Source: JBFMFB01 sp040752115 (lineage in GTDB: Bacteria > Pseudomonadota > Gammaproteobacteria > Burkholderiales > Sulfuricellaceae). From it: DNA of 64,000 bases. The translations under genes and the position numbers were made by a program. Location: NCBI GenBank assembly GCA_040752115.1, contig JBFMFB010000002.1, forward strand, positions 62,001 through 126,000. Direction: 5' to 3'. This document shows positions 17,536 through 29,976 of this stretch, piece by piece. Under the pieces are notes generated by a model. It did not search any database and had not been told where the DNA came from. It worked only from the letters and a program-made list of their open reading frames with translations. The number at the start of each line of letters is the position of its first letter. The first letter of the stretch is position 1.

Positions 17536-18086
17536 TGCAGATGCTTGCGCCGAAAGTGGACAAGGCTGCCTGAAGGCAGGGAATTCGGCTCGGCTTCGGC
17601 GCCCTTCTCCACCCAGTCCTGGTCGAAAAGCTCGTTGACCACCCCAGCCACCCGCGCCACCGCAGCTTGGCCGAAATGGCGGGAAAGCAGGCTGGAGACG
17701 TCCTCTACCATGCGCTGCCGCTGGGCCTGGTGTATGGCTTCCGGGGTGGGGCCGACGAACAGCAGCTGGAACTCGTCCCGGCCATCGTCATGGTAAGTGG
17801 TCAGCTCGATTTCGGAAGCACGTTCAGCCAGCAGACCGATGTCTTCCATCGCTTCCTGCAAGCGGCGGCGGAAGCTGCGCCCCACCTCCCCCGTCCAGCA
17901 AATATCGAGAACGCGGCTGGCGCGATCAAATTCGATTCCGGGCTCGCTTTGCTCCAGACTATGCGCCTCGGCGATGTGCTCCACGTCCAGGTAATCCAGC
18001 CATTTGCGCAGCGCATTTTCGACCTGCGCCAGCGTGACGCCCTTGCAGAGATGTATGCTTCCGTGCACATGAACTTCGATACGCAT
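17532..18086 (-). CDS. Conserved hypothetical protein
   Basis: A 184-residue soluble protein beginning MRIEVHVHGSIHLCKGVTLAQVENAL. It is rich in acidic residues, with RVLDICWTGEVGRSFRRRLQEAMEDIG in the middle. I do not recognise a characterised family; the beta-alpha pattern suggests a small alpha/beta fold. There are no membrane segments or signal peptide. The chosen ATG (18086) precedes the conserved-looking MRIEVHVHG. A MITE abuts the 3' end, and the TAG stop is formed by the target duplication, so the original C-terminus may have been trimmed or extended by the insertion. Confidence 0.72.
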   Translation of the reverse strand: MRIEVHVHGSIHLCKGVTLAQVENALRKWLDYLDVEHIAEAHSLEQSEPGIEFDRASRVLDICWTGEVGRSFRRRLQEAMEDIGLLAERASEIELTTYHDDGRDEFQLLFVGPTPEAIHQAQRQRMVEDVSSLLSRHFGQAAVARVAGVVNELFDQDWVEKGAEAEPNSLPSGSLVHFRRKHLH

Positions 18087-18288
18087 GTAAAACTCCTTTC
18101 GGGCGCGCCCGAAAAAATTCAAAGTTGAATTTTACCCCACCGGGCGCGTTCGCGCCTTGTCTCCCGGCTCCGAGCAGTCCGGAAGCTGTCGGTATTTTTT
18201 ACACTCGTCGCGAACGACAAGCGACAAAAGCGGCCGCGTAATTTGTATGCCATTGTAATAATTAACATTTATGTTACATCCGAATCTT

Positions 18289-18304
18289 TGGCGAACTTTT
18301 TGCT
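18289..18304 (+). promoter_or_regulatory. Sigma-54 type promoter (GG-N10-GC) before the PEP-CTERM gene
   Basis: TGGCGAACTTTTTGCT has GG at 18290-18291 and GC at 18302-18303 with exactly 10 bp between, matching the minus-24/minus-12 consensus TGGCAC-N5-TTGC well. It lies about 70 bp before the start codon. An inverted repeat GTCGC-N9-GCGAC (18207-18225) about 70 bp further upstream could bind an activator. PEP-CTERM genes are often controlled by sigma-54 with the PrsK/PrsR system, which fits. The rest of the 289-bp gap is AT-rich with no gene. Confidence 0.65.
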
Positions 18305-18375
18305 TGTGAATATTTAGCGGTTTGATTAGTCATCACTTATTTCTGCAACACCGAAAGCGTCAAAGGAGAACGATC

Positions 18376-19053
18376 ATGAAGAAATCATCACGGAACTGGC
18401 TTTCGGCGCTGGTACTGGCGCTCAGTGCCCCGGTTTGCGCCAATGCAACGACCATCAGCACCGATGCCTCAATTACCGACAGCATTCCCGGCTTGACCGG
18501 GTTTGCGACCTTCGGCGACCAGATGGCCGGCATGACCGTCCAGGCCATTTTTGCCAATCAGCTGAACGAAACCCGCAGCTGGGGCGCCACGGGTGCCGGC
18601 GCGGGCGGCGCGTTCGGCACCGGCTGGAGCCTCACGGAATCCGGCGATACCTTCAGCAATTCCTGGGTTTTTACGAACAATACTGGCGCTGCTTTGCTGG
18701 GCTTGGTGCTGGACGCACGGCCGGGGCTCACCGTATTTGACCGCACTTTCGGCGGCGCGTTTGGGACGCCCGGTTCGGCTCGGGGGTTGGACTTTGCCGA
18801 AACGCCCACCACCGCCGGCACTGCAATTTATTCGCTGCAAGTGGCCATTGGAGCCGATCCCGCGGTGGGAGATTTGTGGCATATGTTGAGCGTCAGCTTT
18901 GACCAGGGCCTGCGCGGCGACTGGACTTTCGTTCAGGATACCGACAGCGACCTTCGCTCCACTCATCCCGCTCCAGAGCCCGCAACTCTCGCCCTGACCG
19001 GGCTTGGCCTGGCCGGACTGGCTGCCGTGCGGCGGCGCAGGCTGCCGCGATAA
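18376..19053 (+). CDS. PEP-CTERM sorting-domain protein (exported, exosortase substrate)
   Basis: A 225-residue exported protein. A signal peptide (KKSSRNWLSALVLALSAPVCANA) is followed by a Gly/Thr/Ala-rich, low-cysteine body with an NNTGAALLGLVLDA stretch. It ends in the PEP-CTERM signal: the motif PEPATLALTGLGLAGLAAVRR (about 198-218) with a hydrophobic helix and a basic tail. Exosortase would cleave here and the protein would be released or anchored at the surface with exopolysaccharide. The exosortase locus is not in this window. RBS AAAGGAG precedes the ATG at 18376. A sigma-54 promoter lies upstream. Confidence 0.92.
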   Translation: MKKSSRNWLSALVLALSAPVCANATTISTDASITDSIPGLTGFATFGDQMAGMTVQAIFANQLNETRSWGATGAGAGGAFGTGWSLTESGDTFSNSWVFTNNTGAALLGLVLDARPGLTVFDRTFGGAFGTPGSARGLDFAETPTTAGTAIYSLQVAIGADPAVGDLWHMLSVSFDQGLRGDWTFVQDTDSDLRSTHPAPEPATLALTGLGLAGLAAVRRRRLPR

Positions 19054-19063
19054 AAGCGGCTTC

Positions 19064-19993
19064 CTACGCGGGGGGAAAGGTAATTTCGTGCAGCGGCACC
19101 GCCGCTAGCGCGGCAGCCGTGTCGGACGATTCGGCAAGCGGGTCGTCGAATGCCACGTCGCCCTCCCCCCTCCAGCCGCCCGGCTGCAAGTGTTTGAAAT
19201 CGAAAAGCCGGCTGTCGGCCAGATGCGACGGCACCACGTTTTGCAGCGCGGTGAAGATAGTCTGGGTGCGGCCGGGCCAGGCCTTTTCCCACTCCGCCAG
19301 CAGCCCCTTGATGTGCTGCCGCTGCAGATTTTCCTGCGAGCCGCAAAGGTTGCAGGGGATGATCGGAAACTCCATGCCCCGCGCATATCGGGCGATATCC
19401 TTCTCGCTGCAATAGGCGAGTGGCCGGATCACGATGTGCTGGCCGTCGTCGGTCACCAGCTTGGGCGGCATCGCCTTCAGCTTGCCGCCGAAAAACAGGT
19501 TCAGGAACAGGGTCGCCACGATGTCGTCCCGGTGGTGGCCGAGTGCGATCTTGTTGGCGCCGAGTTCCTTGGCGGTGCGGTAGATGATGCCGCGCCGCAG
19601 GCGGGAGCATAGGGAACAGGTGGTTTTTCCCTCCGGGATCTTTTCCTTGACGATGGAATAGGTGTCCTGCTCGACGATGCGGTATTCCACCCCGATTGAG
19701 CTCAGGTAGTCCGGCAGGATATGTTCCGGGAAGCCGGGTTGCTTCTGGTCGAGATTCATGGCGATCAGCCGGAAGCTGACCGGGGCACGCTCGCGCAGCG
19801 CCAGCAGGACGGAAAGCATGGTGTAGGAATCCTTGCCGCCGGAGAGGCATACCAGCACCGTGTCGCCGTCCTCGATCATGTTGAAGTCGGCAATCGCCTT
19901 GCCCGCCAGATGCTCCAGGCGGGTTTTCAGGCGCAGAAAGGTGGCGGAATGCGCTTCTTCCGCGCCTCTGGGTTGTTCGTGTTTGTCGTTCAT
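19064..19993 (-). CDS. ttcA: tRNA 2-thiocytidine(32) synthetase
   Basis: TtcA thiolates C32 of certain tRNAs, using ATP and an Fe-S cluster. The 309-residue protein has the PP-loop CLSGGKDSYTMLSVL. It also has the two conserved Cys pairs CSLCSRLRRG and CNLCGSQENLQR, which hold the [4Fe-4S] cluster, and ALGHHRDDIVATLFLN. The C-terminal tail is of normal length. It is convergent with the PEP-CTERM gene (10 bp apart). The 145-bp gap on its upstream side contains a CACGAAT-type repeat. Confidence 0.96.
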   Translation of the reverse strand: MNDKHEQPRGAEEAHSATFLRLKTRLEHLAGKAIADFNMIEDGDTVLVCLSGGKDSYTMLSVLLALRERAPVSFRLIAMNLDQKQPGFPEHILPDYLSSIGVEYRIVEQDTYSIVKEKIPEGKTTCSLCSRLRRGIIYRTAKELGANKIALGHHRDDIVATLFLNLFFGGKLKAMPPKLVTDDGQHIVIRPLAYCSEKDIARYARGMEFPIIPCNLCGSQENLQRQHIKGLLAEWEKAWPGRTQTIFTALQNVVPSHLADSRLFDFKHLQPGGWRGEGDVAFDDPLAESSDTAAALAAVPLHEITFPPA

Positions 19994-20100
19994 TCTAGAA
20001 GAGCCTCTTAACCGCGAATTGTCACAATGTTCATCGAGCCGGCAAAATTTCAGTCTGTCGGTCGACAGGCGAGGATGCAGGCCGTCAGCATTTTTTTACT

Positions 20101-20126
20101 CGTGCTTATTCGTGAACATTCGTGGT
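20101..20126. repeat. Single arm of the ATTCGTG heptad repeat
   Basis: CGTGCTTATTCGTGAACATTCGTGG occupies the gap between ttcA and the SDR gene. It matches the right arms of the larger elements at 41905-42034 and 55015-55143 (ATTCGTGAACATTCGTGG). Only one arm is present here, so it is probably a truncated copy. Confidence 0.6.
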
Positions 20127-20138
20127 GAGCTTTTTGGT

Positions 20139-20882
20139 TTACAAGCCCGCGCTGCGGCCGCCGTCCACCGCCAGGATTTCTCCGGTGACGTACGGCGCGT
20201 CGCTGACCAGAAAGCGCACCGCGCGGGCGATGTCGTCCGGTTCGCCGGCGCGCTTCAGGGCGGTGTGGGCGATGATGCGGCGCCGCTCCGCGTCGTCGAA
20301 GCGGGGATCGTCGTCCGGCCACAGGATGGTTCCCGGCGCCACCGCGTTGACCCGCACCGTCGGCCCGAGTTCATGCGCGAGCGACTTGGTCAGGGCCACC
20401 AGCCCAGCCTTGGCCAGGCTGTAAACCACATAGCTTTTCATCGGGCGTTCGGCGTGGATATCGGCGATGTTGACGATGCAGCCGTGGCGCCTGGCCAGTT
20501 CGTGCGCCGCGGCCTGCGCCAGGAACAGGGGCGCCTTGAGGTTGGTGCCGATCAGGTCTTGCCAGTCCGCTTCGGTGATTTCCCCCACTGCGGTCGGGTA
20601 AAAGCTGGAGGCGTTGTTGATCAGCGCATCCAGCCCGCCGAACCGTTCCACCGCTGCGGTCACAAGCTGCGCGTAGGTGTCGGGATCGTGCAGGTCGCCC
20701 TGCGCCAGCGCCGCCGAGTCCGGCCGCAGCCGGTTGAGCTCGCGCTCCAGGGAGCGAGCCTCGTCCGCCGCGGAGCGGTAGTGGATCACCAGCCGCGCCC
20801 CTTCCCGATGCAGCATCCGACTGATGGCCGCGCCTACCCGCTTGGCGCCGCCGGTGATGAGGACGACTTTGCCTTCCACCAT
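20139..20882 (-). CDS. Short-chain dehydrogenase, pteridine reductase type
   Basis: A 247-residue classical SDR. The NAD(P) motif VVLITGGAKRVGAAISRML carries a basic residue typical of NADPH-dependent pteridine reductases. IHYRSAADEA, LINNASSFYPTAVGEI and the active site YVVYSLAKAGLVALTKSLA (YxxxK context) follow, and GEILAVDGGRSAGL closes the protein. The TGGAKRVG and HYRSS-type motifs point to the PTR1/FolM group, which reduces dihydropteridines. It lies 12 bp after nifJ on the same strand, so it is probably co-transcribed. Substrate specificity is inferred. Confidence 0.85.
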   Translation of the reverse strand: MVEGKVVLITGGAKRVGAAISRMLHREGARLVIHYRSAADEARSLERELNRLRPDSAALAQGDLHDPDTYAQLVTAAVERFGGLDALINNASSFYPTAVGEITEADWQDLIGTNLKAPLFLAQAAAHELARRHGCIVNIADIHAERPMKSYVVYSLAKAGLVALTKSLAHELGPTVRVNAVAPGTILWPDDDPRFDDAERRRIIAHTALKRAGEPDDIARAVRFLVSDAPYVTGEILAVDGGRSAGL

Positions 20883-20894
20883 GCGCGCCCCTTG

Positions 20895-24491
<3,597 letters not shown>

Positions 24492-24632
24492 CAAGCTATC
24501 TTCCATGCGTAGAACCGGCCCCCGGGTGAAGGCATACCGCGATATGGTATATTGCGGCCATTTAAGAACCATCAGCCGGCAGAATGGTTCCGCTTTTATC
24601 CCAAAATAACCTGCTAATTTAGCACATTCCCG

Positions 24633-25784
24633 ATGTCCCCACTACCCGCCCCCGAGCCGGATGCGGCACGGCACAGCGAAGCCCTGCGCACGCACATCCT
24701 GGACGAAATTGCCGCCGCTGGCGGATGGCTGAGTTTCGCCCGTTTCATGGAGCTGGCCCTATATGCGCCGGGGCAGGGTTACTACAGTGCCGGGCTGCGA
24801 AAATTCGGGACGGCCGGAGATTTCGTCACCGCCCCGGAAATTTCCCCGCTGTTCGGCCGCGCACTGGCGCGCCAGGCGGCGCAGGTGCTGCAACTGAGCG
24901 GTGGTGACCTGCTCGAGGCCGGCGCGGGCAGCGGCCGGCTGGCCGCCGATCTGCTGCCCGAGCTGGAGCGGCTGGGGCGGCTGCCAGCCCAATACCTGAT
25001 TCTCGAAGTAAGCGCGGACTTGCGCGAACGCCAGCGGGCGTTATTGGCCGAAAAGATCCCCTACCTTGCCGACCGGGTGCGCTGGCTGGACGAACTACCG
25101 TCCCGGTTTCGCGGTCTCGTTCTGGGCAACGAGGTGCTGGATGCGATGCCGGTGCATATCGTGGCGTGGCGCGAAGACGGCATTTACGAGCGCGGCGTGG
25201 CCGCCGGGGATGGCGGTTTTTCCTGGAGCGAGCGCAAGCTGACCGACGGCGAATTGCTTAGGGCCGCAGCCGGTCTGAATCTGCCGGCGGGCTATGTGAG
25301 CGAGATCAACCTGGCTTCCCGTGCGTTTGTCGCCACCCTGGCCGGCATCCTGGAACAGGGCGCAATCCTGATGCTTGATTACGGTTTCGGCGCGAGCGAG
25401 TACTACCACCCGCAGCGTAGCGAGGGCACCCTGATGTGCCACTATCGCCAGCATGCCCACGGCGATCCGTTCTTCCTGCCGGGACTGCAGGACATCACCG
25501 CGCATGTGGATTTTTCCGCCATCGCGGTAGCCGGGATTGAAAACGGCCTGACCTTGATGGGCTACACCACCCAGGCACATTTCCTGATCAACTGCGGCAT
25601 CACCGAAATCCTCGCGCAGACGCCGCCGTCCGATACGGGCGCCTATCTGCCGCTTGCGGCCCAGGCGCAAAAACTCCTCAGCCCGGCGGAAATGGGGGAG
25701 TTGTTCAAGGCCATTGCGCTGGGGCGGGGGATTACCGAACCGCTGATAGGATTCAGGATGGGCGACAGGAGCCGGATGTTATAG
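24633..25784 (+). CDS. SAM-dependent methyltransferase, MidA/NDUFAF7 family
   Basis: A 383-residue class I methyltransferase. FARFMELALYAPGQGYYSAGLRKFGTAGDFVTAPEISPLFG at about residues 32-72 is a strong signature of the COG1565/MidA (NDUFAF7) family. The SAM-binding loop LLEAGAGSGRLAADLL and LVLGNEVLDAMPVH follow. The eukaryotic relative methylates an arginine of a complex I subunit; the bacterial target is not established. The 3' end (from about 25650) has a decayed copy at 32469-32578. It is divergent from nifJ. Confidence 0.88.
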   Translation: MSPLPAPEPDAARHSEALRTHILDEIAAAGGWLSFARFMELALYAPGQGYYSAGLRKFGTAGDFVTAPEISPLFGRALARQAAQVLQLSGGDLLEAGAGSGRLAADLLPELERLGRLPAQYLILEVSADLRERQRALLAEKIPYLADRVRWLDELPSRFRGLVLGNEVLDAMPVHIVAWREDGIYERGVAAGDGGFSWSERKLTDGELLRAAAGLNLPAGYVSEINLASRAFVATLAGILEQGAILMLDYGFGASEYYHPQRSEGTLMCHYRQHAHGDPFFLPGLQDITAHVDFSAIAVAGIENGLTLMGYTTQAHFLINCGITEILAQTPPSDTGAYLPLAAQAQKLLSPAEMGELFKAIALGRGITEPLIGFRMGDRSRML

Positions 25785-25820
25785 GCGCCCCAAAATATTG
25801 ACACCACACGGAGACCCCGA

Positions 25821-26282
25821 ATGTCGATCAGATCCATCCCTACCTTCCCGCCGACTGTCTGCCTCAAGCCCCAAGCGACACTGCTTGATGCGCTCAGGCT
25901 GATGCTAGAGAAAGAAATCAACCACATCCCCCTGTGCGATGCTCAGGGCAGCTTCGCCGGCATCATCAGCACCAGCGCCATTCTGCGTGCCCTGATTCCG
26001 GCCAGCGCGCGGGTGGAAGGCGGATTGGCAAATCTCAAGTTCGTCGGTGACGCGCTGCCCATGCTGAGCGCGCATCTGCGCGACCTGGAACGCCTGAAGG
26101 CGGGGGAGTTCGCGCTGAAGGACATCGCCGTGCTGGATGAGGACTGCCCGATCCTGGAAGCGATACTCCTGCTCACCCAGAGCGCGGTCCCGCTGCCAGT
26201 GGTGGGCAAGGACGGCAGGCTGCGCGGCATGTTGAGCCGGCGCGCATTGCTGGCCTATCTGGCGCAGCAGGCGGGGCTGTAA
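25821..26282 (+). CDS. Two-CBS-domain protein
   Basis: A 153-residue protein built of a CBS pair: VCLKPQATLLDALRLMLEKEINHIPLCDAQGSFAGIISTSAIL and VLDEDCPILEAILLLTQSAVPLPVVGKDGRLRGMLSRRALL. CBS pairs bind adenine nucleotides and regulate partner enzymes or transporters. It ends one base before the start of the ArsB/NhaD-type transporter, so it probably senses energy state for that transporter. The effector is not evident. Confidence 0.87.
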   Translation: MSIRSIPTFPPTVCLKPQATLLDALRLMLEKEINHIPLCDAQGSFAGIISTSAILRALIPASARVEGGLANLKFVGDALPMLSAHLRDLERLKAGEFALKDIAVLDEDCPILEAILLLTQSAVPLPVVGKDGRLRGMLSRRALLAYLAQQAGL

Positions 26283-26283
26283 C

Positions 26284-27624
26284 ATGCATGGCGCCGCTCC
26301 CGTTGCTTCCCAGGTCATCCTGGGCTTGAGTCCGCTGGCGGTTTCGCTGGCCATTTTCGTGCTGACCTACGCCGCCATCGTCACGGAAAAGATCAACCGC
26401 TCCATCGTCGCCCTGCTCGGCGCCGGCCTGATGATCCTGTCCGGTGTGCTGCACCAGAGCGAAGCCTTCGCCGGCATCGACCTCAACACTATCGGCCTGC
26501 TCACCGGCATGATGGTGATCGTCGCCATCACCCAGAAAAGCGGCGTGTTCCAGTATGTGGCAGTGGTGGCGGCCAAGTCCGTGCGCGCCGATCCCTGGGG
26601 GCTGCTGGTGATGCTGTCGGTGGTGACGGCGGTGTTTTCCGCGCTGCTCGACAACGTCACCACCGTGCTGCTGATTGCCCCGGTGGCGCTACTCATCACC
26701 GACGCGCTCAAACTCAATCCCTATCCCTACCTGTTCGCAGTGATTTTCTCCTCCAACATCGGCGGCGCCGCAACCTTGATCGGCGACCCGCCCAACATCA
26801 TGATCGGCTCGGCGGCGAGGCTCGGCTTCAACGATTTCCTCGCTCACATGGCGCCGCCGGCGCTGGCAGTGTTTGTCCTTACGATGGTTCCCTTCTACCT
26901 GATCTGGGGGCGCAAGCTCCATGCCGCACCGGAGGATCGCACCCAGGTGATGGCCTTCGACGAAAAGGAAGCCATCACCGATCCGCGCCTGCTGAAGCAG
27001 TCCCTGGCGGTGATCGCCCTGGTGATCCTGGGTTTCGCCCTGGCCCACCAGATTCACCAGGAGCCCGCCACCATCGCCATGTTCGGCGCGGCGCTGCTGC
27101 TTCTGCTGCGCGCTTTCGGCAAAACCGCGGAAGAACAGACCCATGATGTCCACCACAGCTATGCCGAAGTGGAATGGGTGACGATCTTCTTCTTCGTCGG
27201 CCTGTTCGTGGTGGTGGCGGGAGTGGAAAAGGCCGGCGCGCTGAACATCCTGGCCGAGCAACTGGTTGCCTTCACCGGTGGGGACCTGGCCACCACCGCC
27301 GTCCTGATCCTGTGGGTATCGGCAGTAGCCTCGGCGGTGGTGGACAACATTCCCTTCGTCGCCACCATGATCCCGGTGGTGCAAAGCATGGCGCCCGCAT
27401 TCGGCGCGGAGAACCTCAACACCCTGTGGTGGTCGCTGGCGCTGGGCGCCTGCCTGGGCGGCAACGGCAGCCTAGTGGGGGCGAGCGCCAACCTGGTGGT
27501 GGCCGGATTCGCCGAGCGCGCCGGCCAGCCGATCCGCTTCCTGCCGTTCATGCTGATGGCGTTTCCGCTGATGCTGATGAGCATCGTGGTAAGCACGGCC
27601 TATGTCTGGCTGCGCTATTTGTGA
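26284..27624 (+). CDS. ArsB/NhaD-family ion transporter, 11-12 TM helices
   Basis: A 446-residue inner-membrane protein of the ion-transporter superfamily. Evidence includes AIVTEKINRSIVALLGAGLMIL, the duplicated half motifs LLDNVTTVLLIAPVALLI and AVVDNIPFVATMIPVVQSMA, SSNIGGAATLIGDPPNIMIGSAAR and LGGNGSLVGASANLVVAG. These Asp-Asn and GDPPN motifs are characteristic of NhaD/ArsB-type transporters. Na+/H+ exchange is the likeliest activity, since no ars genes are present. It is translated directly after the CBS protein and is followed by another cation:proton antiporter, so the cluster appears devoted to ion homeostasis. Confidence 0.85.
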   Translation: MHGAAPVASQVILGLSPLAVSLAIFVLTYAAIVTEKINRSIVALLGAGLMILSGVLHQSEAFAGIDLNTIGLLTGMMVIVAITQKSGVFQYVAVVAAKSVRADPWGLLVMLSVVTAVFSALLDNVTTVLLIAPVALLITDALKLNPYPYLFAVIFSSNIGGAATLIGDPPNIMIGSAARLGFNDFLAHMAPPALAVFVLTMVPFYLIWGRKLHAAPEDRTQVMAFDEKEAITDPRLLKQSLAVIALVILGFALAHQIHQEPATIAMFGAALLLLLRAFGKTAEEQTHDVHHSYAEVEWVTIFFFVGLFVVVAGVEKAGALNILAEQLVAFTGGDLATTAVLILWVSAVASAVVDNIPFVATMIPVVQSMAPAFGAENLNTLWWSLALGACLGGNGSLVGASANLVVAGFAERAGQPIRFLPFMLMAFPLMLMSIVVSTAYVWLRYL

Positions 27625-27651
27625 AACATTCTGGTTAGTTCAAGGAGAAAT

Positions 27652-28839
27652 ATGCCGGAGTCATTGCCAGTTGTCGCCGACCTCGCTTGGCCCTTCGCCC
27701 TCCTTGTCGCCTGGGTGGCGGGGGAGTTCGGGCATAGGTGGACGGGCTTGCCGCGCCTCAGCTTTTACGGTCTGGCAGGTTTTCTATTGGCAAATGCGCA
27801 GTCCGGTTTTCTACCCCCGGAGACTGGCGGTATGATCATGCTGTTGGCCAACGTCGCATTTGGTTTGATCCTGTTCGAATTTGGCTACCGCATCAACCTG
27901 CGGTGGCTGCGCACCAATCCCTGGATTGGCGCAACCGGTCTGCTTGAAGCGATCGGCACGTTCGCGGCCGTGTACATGGTTGCGCAATGGCATGGCATGT
28001 CCATGATGACCGCCCTGCTGCTGGCTTCGCTTGCCATGTCGACCTCGCCGGCAACGGTCATGCGCATCGTAAATGAACAGCGCAGCTCCGGGCAGGTCAC
28101 GGAACGCGTTTTGCACCTGTCCGCGATCAACTGCATCCTTGCCGTTTTTACCTTCAAGGTCATCGTCGGTTTCTGGGTTTTTCAAAGTTCCGGCAGTTTC
28201 TGGCAAGCTGCCTGGAACAGCCTGGTGATGCTATCCGTTTCTGCCGCGCTTGGGGCGTTCTTTGGTGTGGCCGTACCCGGCCTTTTGAGGCGGCTCGGCA
28301 ATCTCGGCCGGGATGCCACCGTGGCCTTCGCCATCACCGTGATTTTCCTGGTGACCGTAGCCCACACGCTCAAGCTTTCCCCCATTCTGGCGACTTTGAT
28401 CTTCGGTTTCGTGGCACGCCATCGCCGCGTGGCGCTCAGCCAGACACAACGAAATTTCGGTGCACTGGGAGATATGCTGACGGTTCTGTTGTTCGTATTC
28501 GTCGCCTCGACTCTGGAGTGGCCACGAGTCATGGCAGGTATCGGCCTCGCCCTTGCGCTGATTGGCGCGCGCTTCGCGGCCAAAACAGCGGGCGTGGCGA
28601 TTTTCTCCCGCCTCAGTGGCATTTCATGGCGAAAAGGCACACTGACAGGGATCGCGCTGACCCCCATCTCGGTATTCGTCATCCTGATGCTGGAACAGAC
28701 ACGCTACCTCGGCATCGATCTGGTGGACCAGTTAGCCCCTTTGGCGGCCGTGACGCTGCTTCTAGAAATCATCGGGCCAGCCCTTACCCAGCGTGCCTTG
28801 ATATGGGCGAGAGAAACGCCGAGCTCGCCGGAGACCTGA
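27652..28839 (+). CDS. Cation:proton antiporter (CPA2/KefB-like membrane domain)
   Basis: A 395-residue membrane protein with about 11-12 hydrophobic helices. Its features include GFLLANAQSGFLPPE, ANVAFGLILFEFGYRINLRWLR (the membrane-entry motif of Na+/H+ exchanger family proteins), LLASLAMSTSPATVMRIVNEQRSSGQVTERVLHLSAINC and FVARHRRVALS. There is no cytoplasmic TrkA-N domain, unlike full KefB/KefC. RBS AAGGAGA precedes the ATG at 27652. It ends one base before the GCS2-type ligase. The transported ion is unknown. Confidence 0.83.
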   Translation: MPESLPVVADLAWPFALLVAWVAGEFGHRWTGLPRLSFYGLAGFLLANAQSGFLPPETGGMIMLLANVAFGLILFEFGYRINLRWLRTNPWIGATGLLEAIGTFAAVYMVAQWHGMSMMTALLLASLAMSTSPATVMRIVNEQRSSGQVTERVLHLSAINCILAVFTFKVIVGFWVFQSSGSFWQAAWNSLVMLSVSAALGAFFGVAVPGLLRRLGNLGRDATVAFAITVIFLVTVAHTLKLSPILATLIFGFVARHRRVALSQTQRNFGALGDMLTVLLFVFVASTLEWPRVMAGIGLALALIGARFAAKTAGVAIFSRLSGISWRKGTLTGIALTPISVFVILMLEQTRYLGIDLVDQLAPLAAVTLLLEIIGPALTQRALIWARETPSSPET

Positions 28840-28840
28840 C

Positions 28841-29974
28841 ATGCCCCTGGAACCATTCAAGAAATCGGAACCGCTCACAATCGGCGTCGAACTGGAACTC
28901 CAACTGGTCAGCCTCAGCGATTTCGATCTCGTCGATGCCAGCCCCGATATGCTGGCGCTGCTCAACCGGAGCCGGTTTCCCGGCAATGTCACGCCGGAAA
29001 TCACCGAAAGCATGATCGAGATTTCCACCGATGTGCATTCGAACCACGCGGAACTGCTGGACCAGTTGCAGCGCATCCGCGATGCCCTGGTGCGAACGGG
29101 CGACCGGCTGAATGTCGGCGTATGCGGGGGCGGCACGCATCCCTTTCAGAAGTGGTCCGAGCGGAAAATATTTTCCAAACCGCGCTTCAGGGAGGTGTCC
29201 GCGCTTTATGGCTATCTCGCAAAGCAATTCACCATCTTCGGCCAGCATGTGCATGTGGGTTGTGCCTCCGGCGACGACGCGCTTTTCCTGCTGCATTCCC
29301 TGAGCCGCTATGTGCCCCACTTTATCGCCCTGTCCGCATCTTCGCCTTACGTTCAGGGAAACGATACGCTGTTCGACTCGGCGCGGCTCAATTCGGTATT
29401 CGCGTTTCCCCTGAGCGGGCGGGCCCCTTTTCTGCTGCGCTGGGGAAACTTCGAGCACGGGTATTTTTCCAAGATGGAGCATACCGGCATCGTCAAGAGC
29501 ATGAAGGATTTCTATTGGGATATTCGCCCCAAGCCTGAATTCGGCACCATTGAGCTCCGCGTCTGCGACACGCCCCTGACAGTGGAAAAGGCGGCGGCGC
29601 TGGCATGTTATCTGCAAGCGCTGTGCAGATACCTGCTGGCGCAAACCGAACCTGCACCTGCCGAAGACGACTATCTGGTTTACAACTACAACCGCTTCCA
29701 GGCTTGTCGGTTTGGTCTGGATGGTGTCGTTGTGCACCCGAAAACTTTTGAATCGCTGTCGCTGCGCGAAGACATCCTGACCACCTTGCGGCGAGTGGAG
29801 CCCCACGCCGAGGCCATGCGCAGTCTGCCGGCACTGGAATATCTTTACCAGACCGTGCAGGAAGGAAGCGATGCCAATTATCTCCGGCAGCAATGCGCTG
29901 AAAGCGGTAGCGCCGAGGGGATGGTCGATGCATCTCTGCGGCGATTTCGCGAGGAGTGTTTTTTGGGGGCGTAA
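28841..29974 (+). CDS. YbdK-family carboxylate-amine ligase (glutamate-cysteine ligase 2 type)
   Basis: A 377-residue ATP-dependent ligase. It opens with LTIGVELELQLVSLSDFDLV. The core has TPEITESMIEISTDVHSNHAELLDQL, GGGTHPFQKWSERKIF, the His-rich loop FTIFGQHVHVGCASGDDAL, and FGTIELRVCDTPLTVEKAAALA. These identify the GCS2/YbdK family, which has weak gamma-glutamylcysteine synthetase activity in E. coli; the true substrate is often unknown. It lies in the same direction as, and immediately after, the antiporter gene. The decayed antiporter remnant begins 3 bp later. Confidence 0.9.
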   Translation: MPLEPFKKSEPLTIGVELELQLVSLSDFDLVDASPDMLALLNRSRFPGNVTPEITESMIEISTDVHSNHAELLDQLQRIRDALVRTGDRLNVGVCGGGTHPFQKWSERKIFSKPRFREVSALYGYLAKQFTIFGQHVHVGCASGDDALFLLHSLSRYVPHFIALSASSPYVQGNDTLFDSARLNSVFAFPLSGRAPFLLRWGNFEHGYFSKMEHTGIVKSMKDFYWDIRPKPEFGTIELRVCDTPLTVEKAAALACYLQALCRYLLAQTEPAPAEDDYLVYNYNRFQACRFGLDGVVVHPKTFESLSLREDILTTLRRVEPHAEAMRSLPALEYLYQTVQEGSDANYLRQQCAESGSAEGMVDASLRRFREECFLGA

Positions 29975-29976
29975 CC

